Source of the DNA: Limivivens faecihominis
Lineage (GTDB): Bacteria > Bacillota > Clostridia > Lachnospirales > Lachnospiraceae
Length of the DNA: 64,000 nucleotides
Reading direction: 5' to 3'
Assembly: GCF_020686945.1 (NCBI RefSeq)
Contig: NZ_JAJEPR010000005.1
Span: 1-64,000, forward strand
The notes under the pieces are model-generated. The model saw only the letters and a list, made by a program, of their open reading frames with translations, had not been told where the DNA came from and did not search any database. Made by a program: the position numbers and the translations under genes. Shown piece by piece: positions 41,096-49,124 of the stretch; position 1 is the stretch's first letter, and each line of letters opens with the position of its first letter.

Positions 41096-41725
41096 TTAGA
41101 AGATAAATCCGTATTCATCCTGCTTTTCTTCCATGCTCTGGCCCTGCAGCATACTGCTGACCATCTGGGGAAGGGAAGCACTTTTCTTATAAGTCAGAAG
41201 AACTTTGCCCTTATCCAGGCAGGGGAGCTTCATCTCCGGCTCCTCGAAGAGGCTCCTGCATGGACCGATGCCCCGCCCGATGGCGGTGGTAAAGGTCACA
41301 TATTCGCCCTTTTTCACGCGGCACATTTCTCTCCGGTAATCGGTGATGCGCCCCGGATAGAGGCTGTTCAGGGTAGCCTGGCGGTAAAAATCAGCCAGAA
41401 GCTCTTTCCTGTGGTTCTTCATCCACTCCAGATCGCCGTTCAGAAGCTTCTCGCTCTCCTCTCTGGAAAGCTTCGCACATTTCTTGAAATAGAGCCCGTT
41501 CTGCATATATTTTTTCTCCAGAAAGATCTGGCTCTCGTCTCTGTTCTTCATACAGAGATAATAGCTCGCCACGGCCTTTCGCTGGCCGGCTCCCTGAAAT
41601 TCCAGTTTTCTTAAATGGAAGCTCTCGAGGTTCCCGGTATTCGTGGAAAGGTAGGCTTCCTTCAGTTCTTTATATCGTTCTTCTGTAATACTGTTGGTCT
41701 GTGCATAATAGGTTGTGTATATCAC
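41096..41725 (-). CDS. hypothetical protein
   Basis: 209 residues starting at GTG, 7 nt after GGGGG. Soluble, no signal peptide, Lys/Glu-rich. Recognisable only as a conserved-looking reading frame (ITEERYKELKEAYLSTNTGN at the start, LYPGRITDYRREMCRVKKGEY near 120-140). I do not recognise a family. It stands alone upstream of purA, with about 240 bp on its upstream side in which I see no other gene. Confidence 0.65.
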   Translation of the reverse strand: MIYTTYYAQTNSITEERYKELKEAYLSTNTGNLESFHLRKLEFQGAGQRKAVASYYLCMKNRDESQIFLEKKYMQNGLYFKKCAKLSREESEKLLNGDLEWMKNHRKELLADFYRQATLNSLYPGRITDYRREMCRVKKGEYVTFTTAIGRGIGPCRSLFEEPEMKLPCLDKGKVLLTYKKSASLPQMVSSMLQGQSMEEKQDEYGFIF

Positions 41726-41924
41726 TTATGATCCCCCTTTAATGCTGCTTGTTTGCATTGTGTTTCATTGACCCGGCAGCTCCATTTCGTTCGGAACTCC
41801 CCTTACCGGACATCAAAAGTATACCAAAGAAATGTGAAGATGTCATGTTAAACTTCTAAATTATTTCTAAAGTTTCCTGAGTTTTTTCTTCATTTTTCGA
41901 CACATTGTACAAATAGTGCCCATT

Positions 41925-41960
41925 AAAAAGCCGTCCCGGAAAATCCCGAAACGGCTTTTA
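41925..41960 (-). terminator. terminator after purA
   Basis: AAAAGCCGT and ACGGCTTTT arms with CCCGGAAAATCCCG between; T-rich on both sides. Confidence 0.8.
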
Positions 41961-41969
41961 TTTTTAAGA

Positions 41970-43256
41970 TTATTTATTGCGGTAGATGATGTCCTCACGA
42001 CCCGGTCCGTTGGAAACCATGGTGATGGGGAAGCCGATCTGCTCTTCCACAAACTCAATGTATTTGCGGCAGTTCTCCGGCAGATCCTCGTACTTCTTGA
42101 TACCGCGGATATCGCATTTCCAGCCCGGCAGCTTGGTGAATACCGGTTTTGCTTTCTCCAGAGTCGGGGTAGTCGGGAAATCGGTGGTCACTTTGCCGTC
42201 GATCTCGTAACCGATGCAGACCGGAATCTCATCCAGATAGCCCAGAACGTCCAGAACTGTGAAAGCCACGTCTGTGCTTCCCTGCATGCGGCAGCCATAT
42301 TTGGTGGCAACGCAGTCGAGCCAGCCCATTCTTCTCGGACGGCCTGTGGTGGCTCCGAACTCTCCGCCGTCTCCGCCTCTCTTACGAAGCTCGTCTGCCT
42401 CGTCGCCGAAGATCTCGCTGACGAAAGCGCCTGCTCCTACAGCACTGGAGTATGCCTTTACAACGGTAACGATCTTCTTGATCTCATAAGGCGGAAGGCC
42501 TGCACCGATGGCACCGTAAGCAGCCAGGGTGGAGGAAGAAGTTACCATCGGGTAAATTCCGTGATCCGGATCCTTCAGAGAACCGAGCTGACCCTCGAGG
42601 AGGATCTTCTTGCCCTCTTTCAGTGCGTTCCACAGAAAAGTGGAAGTGTCGCATACGAAGGGTGCTACCATATCGCGGTAGGTGTGAAGCTCTTCCAGGA
42701 TATCCTCAACCTTCAGAGCCGGTTTGTGATACAGATGCTCAAGAATGACATTCTTCTGCTCCAGAACCCGGGCAACCTTGTCTTTCAGGAACTCCTCATC
42801 GAAGAGCTCGCAGACCTGGAAGCCGATCTTTGCATATTTATCAGAATAGAAGGGAGCGATTCCGGACTTTGTAGAACCGAAGGATTTCTTACCAAGACGC
42901 TCCTCCTCGCACTCGTCAAACAGAATGTGGTAGGACATCACGATCTGAGCACGGTCAGAAACCAGGATCTTCGGAGTCGGAACCCCTTTGTCCACGATGC
43001 TCTGTACTTCTTTGAACAGAAGCGGGATGTTCAGTGCCACACCGTTTCCGATGATGCTTGTAGTATGGTTATAAAAAACGCCTGACGGAAGTGTATGAAG
43101 GGCGAACTTTCCATAATTGTTTACAATGGTATGTCCGGCGTTTGCTCCGCCCTGGAATCTCACGATGATGTCGGCATCCTCTGCCAGCATATCTGTGATC
43201 TTACCTTTTCCTTCATCTCCCCAGTTTGCTCCTACAACAGCGGTAATCATGTTCAT
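41970..43256 (-). CDS. purA: adenylosuccinate synthetase
   Basis: 428 residues, full length. It joins IMP and aspartate with GTP to give adenylosuccinate, the first committed step to AMP. Motifs: P-loop GANWGDEGKGKITDM, QGGANAGHTIV with the catalytic His, GTPase-type switch regions and the C-terminal GPGREDI. Separated from purB, the next step of the pathway, by a LysR gene; all three run in the same direction. Confidence 0.97.
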   Translation of the reverse strand: MNMITAVVGANWGDEGKGKITDMLAEDADIIVRFQGGANAGHTIVNNYGKFALHTLPSGVFYNHTTSIIGNGVALNIPLLFKEVQSIVDKGVPTPKILVSDRAQIVMSYHILFDECEEERLGKKSFGSTKSGIAPFYSDKYAKIGFQVCELFDEEFLKDKVARVLEQKNVILEHLYHKPALKVEDILEELHTYRDMVAPFVCDTSTFLWNALKEGKKILLEGQLGSLKDPDHGIYPMVTSSSTLAAYGAIGAGLPPYEIKKIVTVVKAYSSAVGAGAFVSEIFGDEADELRKRGGDGGEFGATTGRPRRMGWLDCVATKYGCRMQGSTDVAFTVLDVLGYLDEIPVCIGYEIDGKVTTDFPTTPTLEKAKPVFTKLPGWKCDIRGIKKYEDLPENCRKYIEFVEEQIGFPITMVSNGPGREDIIYRNK

Positions 43257-43375
43257 TCCTCCTATAGAAATGCGTTTATTTGCTTTAATTCATCTTGTCT
43301 GCCCCGCAGACAGGTTATATTATAGCGCATTTTTTATTATAAGTAAAATGAATAATATTTATATTTCTTATAACA

Positions 43376-44269
43376 TTAACTTATATCTTCTCGTATCAGC
43401 TCAATCAGCTTCTGGGCCGCCGAGGATAAGGTCGCATGGCTTCCCTGGACGATACAGATGGAGCGCTCGGGAATTTTTTTCTGGATCTTGAGTTCGAAGA
43501 GCTCTCCGCTCTCCAGGGCCTCCCGGGCGAAATCGTAGACCACCGAGGCCACGCCGAGATTCCGTTTCGCAAACTGGACGATCATATCGCTGGTGGCAAG
43601 CTCTATCTCCGGGTGGACGAGAACGCCGCTCGCCTTTAAAAACTGGTCCATATACCGGCGGGTGCTCGTGTTTTTCTCCAGGCAGATCAGGGGTACATCC
43701 GCCAGTTCCTTCAGGGGAATAATCCGGTTTTTGTACTCCCAGAACTTATACCCGGCCACAAAGGTGTCCCGTATGGGCCGCACCGGAAAAACACTCACTT
43801 CCTCATGGCCCGTCACCGGTGAAGTCACGACGCCAAAATCAATGCGCCCTTCCTGCATATAGCGGAGCGTCTCCGGCGTGGGACCGTTTGTGACCGTGAG
43901 CTTGATCTTCGGGTAGGCCTCGTGAAACCGCTGAAGGTAAGGCAGCAGAAAAAAGCGGAGCGTCATATCGCTGGCTCCGATCCGGAGTTCTCCGCTCTCC
44001 AGCCCCTTCATCTCCCGGAGCTTTTTCTCGCCCCTAAGGATGGTCTCATAGCCGTTCTGCACATATGAATAGAGGATCTCCCCTGCAGGAGTCAGGCGCA
44101 CACCTTTGCCGGTCCTCACGAACAGGGGGATCCCCACCGCATGTTCCAGAGCCTTGATGGCCTGGCTCACCGCGGGCTGGCTGACGGAAAGCTCCGCCGC
44201 CGCCGCTGTGACGCTGCCCTGCCGGGCAACGTAATAAAAAATTTTATAATATTCGAGATTGATATTCAA
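43376..44269 (-). CDS. LysR family transcriptional regulator
   Basis: 297 residues: N-terminal winged helix (YKIFYYVARQGSVTAAAAELSVSQPAVSQAIKALE) and C-terminal type-2 periplasmic-binding-fold effector domain (ELRIGASDMTLRFFLLPYL...). These regulators respond to a small ligand, often a metabolite of a nearby pathway. It lies between purB and purA, 18 bp downstream of purB, so purB read-through should express it. A link to purine control is possible but only positional. Confidence 0.9.
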   Translation of the reverse strand: MNINLEYYKIFYYVARQGSVTAAAAELSVSQPAVSQAIKALEHAVGIPLFVRTGKGVRLTPAGEILYSYVQNGYETILRGEKKLREMKGLESGELRIGASDMTLRFFLLPYLQRFHEAYPKIKLTVTNGPTPETLRYMQEGRIDFGVVTSPVTGHEEVSVFPVRPIRDTFVAGYKFWEYKNRIIPLKELADVPLICLEKNTSTRRYMDQFLKASGVLVHPEIELATSDMIVQFAKRNLGVASVVYDFAREALESGELFELKIQKKIPERSICIVQGSHATLSSAAQKLIELIREDIS

Positions 44270-44287
44270 AAGACACCTGCTTTTTCA

Positions 44288-45724
44288 TCAAACGTTGATC
44301 TCTGCTTTGACTCCCAGAAGTTCTTTGTTGGCATCCAGCACTGGATCTACGACATTTTTCAGGAAATTGTCCACCTGGAGCGGAGCGCGGCCCACATATC
44401 TTGCCGGGTCCATGGTCTTCTTGAGGTCTTCCAAGCTCAGGTTGAAGGCCGGATCTGCTGCGATGAGCTCCAGAAGGTTGTTCTCCTTTCCTTCCACCTT
44501 CACGGTGCGTCCTGCTTCCATGGAAAGCTCGCGGATGCGCTCGTGAAGCTCCTGACGGTCGCCGCCGGCTTTTACAGCGTCCATCATGATATTTTCGGTA
44601 GCCATGAAGGGCAGCTCGCTCATGAGATGTTTCTCGATGACTTTCGGATATACCACCAGGCCATCAACCACGTTCAGGCAGAGATCCAGGATGCCGTCGA
44701 TGGCGAGGAAGCCTTCCGGAACGGAGAGACGCTTGTTGGCAGAGTCGTCCAGGGTACGCTCAAACCACTGGGTTGCGGAGGTGATGGCCGGATTCAGGGC
44801 ATCCACCATCACATAGCGGGACAGGGAAGCGATACGCTCACTTCTCATGGGGTTTCTCTTATAAGCCATAGCGGAAGAACCGATCTGGGTCTTCTCGAAG
44901 GGCTCCTCCACCTCTTTCAAATGCTGAAGGAGACGGATATCGTTGGAGAATTTGTGGGCGCTGGCTGCGATACCTGCGAGAATGTTCAGCACACGGGTAT
45001 CCACTTTTCTGGAGTAGGTCTGGCCGGATACGGGATAAGCGGCCTTGAAGCCCATCTTCTCAGCGATCATCGGATCGATTTTGTCGATGGTCTCCTGATC
45101 TCCGTCGAAGAGCTCCAGGAAGCTGGCCTGGGTTCCGGTGGTTCCCTTGGAGCCGAGAAGCTTTAAGGTGCCTGCCACATACTCCAGATCCTCGAGATCC
45201 ATCAGGAACTCCTGCATCCAGAGAGTCGCCCGCTTTCCTACGGTCGTCGGCTGTGCCGGCTGGAAGTGGGTGAAAGCCAGGGTCGGCTGATTTTTGTATT
45301 TATCTGCGAAATTGCGGAGCTCGGCGATGACGTTGATAAGCTTTTTGCGAACCAGCTTCAGGGCTTCGCTCATCACAATGATATCCGTGTTGTCGCCTAC
45401 ATAGCAGGAAGTTGCTCCCAGGTGGATGATTCCTTTTGCCTTGGGACACTGCACACCGTATGCGTATACATGGGACATTACATCGTGGCGGACAACCTTT
45501 TCCCGTTCTTTCGCCACTTCATAGTTGATATCCTCCGCATGGCTTTTCAGCTCCTCGATCTGCTCGTCGGTGATGGGAAGGCCCAGCTCTTTCTCAGTCT
45601 CTGCCAGGGCGATCCAGAGCTTTCTCCAGGTGCGGAATTTCATATCCGGTGAAAAAATGTACTGCATCTCCTTACTTGCGTAACGCTCGGATAACGGGCT
45701 AACGTACTTATCGGTACCACTCAT
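44288..45724 (-). CDS. purB: adenylosuccinate lyase
   Basis: 478 residues, the fumarase/aspartase superfamily. It releases fumarate from SAICAR and adenylosuccinate, acting twice in purine synthesis. The signature SSAMAYKRNPMRSE loop (with the mobile catalytic Ser) and HLGATSCYVGDNTD, TVGKRATLWMQ segments are present. The longer form with RTVKVEGKENNLLELI is typical of Clostridia. It is driven by the promoter at 45804-45832, followed by a hairpin that could attenuate it. Confidence 0.96.
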   Translation of the reverse strand: MSGTDKYVSPLSERYASKEMQYIFSPDMKFRTWRKLWIALAETEKELGLPITDEQIEELKSHAEDINYEVAKEREKVVRHDVMSHVYAYGVQCPKAKGIIHLGATSCYVGDNTDIIVMSEALKLVRKKLINVIAELRNFADKYKNQPTLAFTHFQPAQPTTVGKRATLWMQEFLMDLEDLEYVAGTLKLLGSKGTTGTQASFLELFDGDQETIDKIDPMIAEKMGFKAAYPVSGQTYSRKVDTRVLNILAGIAASAHKFSNDIRLLQHLKEVEEPFEKTQIGSSAMAYKRNPMRSERIASLSRYVMVDALNPAITSATQWFERTLDDSANKRLSVPEGFLAIDGILDLCLNVVDGLVVYPKVIEKHLMSELPFMATENIMMDAVKAGGDRQELHERIRELSMEAGRTVKVEGKENNLLELIAADPAFNLSLEDLKKTMDPARYVGRAPLQVDNFLKNVVDPVLDANKELLGVKAEINV

Positions 45725-45759
45725 CTTTCCAGTCTCCTTTTCTTATTCATCTAAGCTTA

Positions 45760-45788
45760 AAGAAAGGGGCTGATGTCTCACAGCCCCT
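45760..45788 (-). terminator. leader hairpin ahead of purB
   Basis: AGGGGCTG pairs with CAGCCCCT around an 8-nt loop, followed on the minus strand by TTTCTTTAAG. It lies between the purB promoter and start codon, so it may be an attenuator or a boundary for upstream transcripts. Confidence 0.65.
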
Positions 45789-45803
45789 GTCCGATTCCTC
45801 TTG

Positions 45804-45832
45804 ATTATAGCTCAAAGTTTTTTTAAAAGCAA
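45804..45832 (-). promoter_or_regulatory. purB promoter
   Basis: -35 TTGCTT (45827-45832), 17-bp spacer, -10 TATAAT (45804-45809). Confidence 0.72.
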
Positions 45833-45960
45833 GAGTAACTATTCTTCATTATATTTTCGTGAACTACTCGGTAACTAAGTTACCAGAGCATCTGAAATCT
45901 GGCGGGATACCGCCTTTTCTTCAGGGTGCGTCCATGACACCAATACTGCTTGCCTTTCGG

Positions 45961-47217
45961 TTATACAGCTACTTTTATTATTTCTGGATTTTTTAATCCG
46001 GTTACGGACAGTTCCTTTTCCTTTCCGGATACGGAAAGATATTTCCGCAGGATATTAAATGCACCCACTGCATCTGCGTTAAATCTTACTCCGCCAGTTA
46101 TATACATGCCCCGTTCTTTTCGATTGAATGCTTCTGCATATCTTTTTGATACTTCTGGTGATAATGGACTGCACTGGCTGGTATAGCTTTCTTCCTGTTT
46201 TATCAATGGAATCCCATATAATTTCAGTTTATATTCCAGCATGATATACAGCCTGTTATACGGCAGTCCGTGAAGCTTCTGGTTGGTCTTGTGTCCCAGA
46301 TCTTTTCCTTTACGGATATTCCGGATGTCTCCCACAACCACACAGCGGATATCTTCCTTTCTGCAGTATTCCGCAATCCATCTGGTCACTTTGTGAAGGT
46401 AATCCTTCACTGCATTCTGCTTTTTCCTGTAAAGTCTCTGGATATGTTTCGATGATTTTGGATATTCTATTCCTCTTTCCGACTGCTGCGCATACCATAC
46501 AGACTGCACTCTGGCGATCTCTTTATGAAAGTATCTTTCCAGAGAAAGATATTTTCTTCCCAGAATAAAAGTCCTGCCATTTCCGGAATCATAACAGGTC
46601 ATCAGATTATGAAGTCCAGGATCAATAGATAAATAATGTCCATTCTGGGAGAGCTGCTCTGGTTCTTCCAGCCCATAGATAACGATAAGGTCACATGTTC
46701 CATTTTCCGGGGAATAGATCCGCAATTGTTTTATGTGATCCATGTCTTTGAAAATCTTATTTTCAAGATATAGGAATTTTTCATGGATCCCGTAAGTTTC
46801 TTCCATATAGCTTTTCAGATCCTTTGGCAGAGACAGCCGCAGCTGGTCTGAACCTTTCTCATGCCGGATCCCCATCTGCATGTATGTGACTGGTATGTTG
46901 TCCTGTTTAAAACGGGGCGGATTTGGATTTTTGATCCCTCCGGTCTTTTTCAGGACAAAAAAAGATCTCCACGCCTTATCCAGCTGCTTACAGGTCTCCT
47001 GTGCTGTCTGTGACGGAAGCTGTCTGTACCACAGATCTCCTTTATGTGCTTTTTTCTGATAATACCAGTCAGGATACTTTTCCAGTCCCAGTTCTTTATA
47101 ATGATAACGTTCATAGTTGCAGACATTCCAGAGTTTGGAAGCTGCATAACACATATGCCCTATGATATTGGAATATTCCGGCCGGATCTTTACCGATGTT
47201 CTGTGTGACAGCAGCAT
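45961..47217 (-). CDS. tnpB: TnpB-like RNA-guided nuclease of IS200/IS605
   Basis: 418 residues from the ATG at 47217, preceded by AAGGGGG 8 nt upstream; the longer frame adds 43 non-family residues. RuvC-I is SIDPGLHN (Asp199) and RuvC-III is NADAVGAFN (Asp382). At the usual RuvC-II place the motif is VVVGDIRNIR without glutamate, and the QEESYTSQC segment (Glu342/343) may provide it, as described for TnpBs with a relocated glutamate. Of the expected zinc-ribbon cysteines only the one in SQCSP remains, so the zinc site looks lost. Such proteins cut DNA next to the transposon target motif using an RNA from the element's right end. Confidence 0.85.
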   Translation of the reverse strand: MLLSHRTSVKIRPEYSNIIGHMCYAASKLWNVCNYERYHYKELGLEKYPDWYYQKKAHKGDLWYRQLPSQTAQETCKQLDKAWRSFFVLKKTGGIKNPNPPRFKQDNIPVTYMQMGIRHEKGSDQLRLSLPKDLKSYMEETYGIHEKFLYLENKIFKDMDHIKQLRIYSPENGTCDLIVIYGLEEPEQLSQNGHYLSIDPGLHNLMTCYDSGNGRTFILGRKYLSLERYFHKEIARVQSVWYAQQSERGIEYPKSSKHIQRLYRKKQNAVKDYLHKVTRWIAEYCRKEDIRCVVVGDIRNIRKGKDLGHKTNQKLHGLPYNRLYIMLEYKLKLYGIPLIKQEESYTSQCSPLSPEVSKRYAEAFNRKERGMYITGGVRFNADAVGAFNILRKYLSVSGKEKELSVTGLKNPEIIKVAV

Positions 47218-47272
47218 TCCGCTTTCCCCCTTCAGACAGTCATGCGAACCAGTATCCACAGTCCGCTTTAAA

Positions 47273-47563
47273 TCAATACGACTTGCTCTGATGTTCCATA
47301 TAACGGCGGATATTTTCCTCAGATACGGATCCAATTGTTTCCACATAATAGGAATGGTTCCACAGCTCTCCTTTCCACAGCTGGTTTCTTATTTCCAGAA
47401 AACGTTCGAACAGTTTTCTGCCGGTAATACCCTTATCCTCAGGGATCTGCTGCACCAGTTCCTGCAAGTATTCCTCAATTTCTGGATCAAGTATCTTCCT
47501 CCGGTATTTCACTGACCATACCATATAGTAGTTGATATTACACACGCAAGTCCTGTAATGCAT
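47273..47563 (-). pseudogene. tnpA: internally deleted TnpA (Y1 transposase) of the IS
   Basis: 96 residues (ATG at 47563) against 130-150 for active enzymes. The N-terminal NYYMVWSVKYRRKIL strand and the C-terminal LWNHSYYVETIGSVSEENIRRYMEHQ are typical. The middle, which should carry the DHVH (HUH) metal site and the following KG helix, is missing: sequence jumps from LVQQIPEDKG to ITGRKLFERF. Transposition by this copy alone should fail. The frame is open, so the deletion was in frame. It lies 55 bp upstream of tnpB. Confidence 0.75.
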
Positions 47564-47826
47564 AAGTTTTTCTTTTATATGCATATATATAGTATAACAC
47601 AAGAGTCAAAAATACGCAACAATTATTCGAACATATTTTCTGCTATTTATATGTAGGTTACGGAATTAAGAGAAAGCTATTAATATCAAGCATGAGGATT
47701 ATTGTACTATTTGCATTGTGCAGATATGCACACTCCTGCGCTTTCATCTCGGTAATTGAATTGCCGAGGATTCCCGCTTATTATCCTAAAAATTCCTGCA
47801 TGCGGCGGTTGTTTGCAGCTGTATAT

Positions 47827-49110
47827 TCATTTTTTCTTCAACGCCTTGCGAATTTTAGGAATATGACGCTGTAAATCTTTATAAATCAATTCCTCCTTGC
47901 CAAATGCTTCTTCCGCATGCTTTATATATGTAAAAAAGTTTCCCGGATTAGCATCAGCCCCATGAACAGAATATCTTCGATACAGATTGTCTGAACCTTT
48001 TAACTTTGGATTCTTAGCAATCGACTTCGTTTTACGATACATTCGATAATAATATTTACTTATTGTTTTTGAACGAACAGACACATGCACCCCATCAAAT
48101 GTAAATCCAAGAAAATTAATTACCTTTTTACTTGTATCTGCATTCTCTAATAATTTCTTTCCGACATTTTCAATTTGATTATTCGAAAACTCAAAAATCT
48201 GTGTTTTGCTAGGTTCCAATTGTAAATTAGGAACCGAATGTATTATGTCTATAATTCTATTGAAAACTGAGAGCTCTTGTCCTATTTTAGGAACAACTAC
48301 TATAAAATCATCACTATATCTTCTATACATTCCACCTAGTGAAACAACATATTCATTTATTTTCTTATCTGCTTCAATCATATAAATATTTGCCAGTACT
48401 GCACTTATAGAAGATCCCTGCGGAATTTGATGATCTTTCATATTTTTCTGAATATGTTTTCTATATTTGCGATAGTCTTCTTTGTCCAATGCAACTTTTC
48501 GCTTATTAAACTCCTTCAAACTTAATCCAGTAATAGACAACAAATCCTCTAGTTCCCATATACTATATTTAGTCACATTTTTGAAAACTGCATAATGATC
48601 AGCCGGAAGCTTTTCAACTTCCATAGCAGAACACCATTGTTTCTTCAAATACTGATGATCCAAGCAATCAAAGAACCCCGTAAAATCACCAATTAAAACA
48701 TAAGCACCTTGTGTCTTTCGTATAAAATCAAATGCTTCCTGTGCAATCTGAATATTACTCTTCTTCAAATTTGTTCTATACGCAACCGGCACCATTGCGA
48801 TATTTTCTTTATCTAGATATTCATTATAGTTCTCATTCAATATCGCACTATAATACTGGTATATGCATCTATCCATATGTGATGCATAACAAATTTCTCT
48901 TTCTTTATGTTTTACTCCAGTCCGTTTATTATATTTATCCATTTTCATTACATAATGAATAAAAGGATAGAAGCTGTGATGAGCAACTTTCATGGGGTTC
49001 GTAATATATCCTGATACTTTTGATATGTCCGTACGCACATCAAAATGAGTATATCCTTTTCTACTATTTGCTATTACCTTTGGATTTGATACCCACGCTG
49101 TAATATTCAA
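47827..49110 (-). CDS. reverse transcriptase, DRT2-like antiphage type
   Basis: A 427-residue stand-alone RT. Palm motifs: GDFTGFFDCLDH (Asp142), IPQGSSISAVLANIYM (230-244), RRYSDDF with catalytic Asp267-Asp268, then NFLGFTFDG (332-340) and a basic thumb-like C-terminus. It has no maturase, endonuclease or integrase domain, so it is not a group II intron protein. Retron hallmarks are not evident. The N-terminus (HHSFYPFIHY, KEREICYASHMDR) and single-domain form fit the defence-associated UG2/DRT2 class from memory; another UG class is possible. The start is TTG, with GGGAGAGG about 6 nt upstream. A promoter and a structured RNA of about 300 nt precede it, the arrangement of DRT2 operons. AT-rich compared with neighbours. 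Confidence 0.72.
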   Translation of the reverse strand: MNITAWVSNPKVIANSRKGYTHFDVRTDISKVSGYITNPMKVAHHSFYPFIHYVMKMDKYNKRTGVKHKEREICYASHMDRCIYQYYSAILNENYNEYLDKENIAMVPVAYRTNLKKSNIQIAQEAFDFIRKTQGAYVLIGDFTGFFDCLDHQYLKKQWCSAMEVEKLPADHYAVFKNVTKYSIWELEDLLSITGLSLKEFNKRKVALDKEDYRKYRKHIQKNMKDHQIPQGSSISAVLANIYMIEADKKINEYVVSLGGMYRRYSDDFIVVVPKIGQELSVFNRIIDIIHSVPNLQLEPSKTQIFEFSNNQIENVGKKLLENADTSKKVINFLGFTFDGVHVSVRSKTISKYYYRMYRKTKSIAKNPKLKGSDNLYRRYSVHGADANPGNFFTYIKHAEEAFGKEELIYKDLQRHIPKIRKALKKK

Positions 49111-49124
49111 TAAATCCTCTCCCT

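Larger units (their letters stand above)
45858..47785 (-). mobile_element. IS200/IS605-family insertion sequence
   Basis: About 1.93 kb. Its borders are deduced from the interrupted gene remnant and are accurate to about 2 bp. The left end, upstream of tnpA, carries an imperfect hairpin (CTCGG, AATT, AATT, CCGAG; 47748-47768) and the right end carries CTCGGTAAC-TAA-GTTACC-AGAG (45867-45888). There are no terminal inverted repeats or target duplication, as expected for this single-strand-transposing family. The right end and tnpB 3' region also form a second hairpin GGCGG-GATA-CCGCC (near 45901-45914), suited to an omega-RNA scaffold. Confidence 0.85.
45840..47812 (-). pseudogene. duplicated 3' end of the amino-acid transporter ATPase gene, split by an IS
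   Basis: Reading 47812-47785 and then 45857-45840 on the minus strand gives NRRMQEFLG-KYNEE-stop, the same ending as the intact ATPase gene at 50995-51041. About 46 bp align with three differences. The two halves are separated exactly by the IS200/IS605 element. The copy lacks any upstream part of the gene: its homology stops at 47812, just beyond the RT stop codon. Confidence 0.8.
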
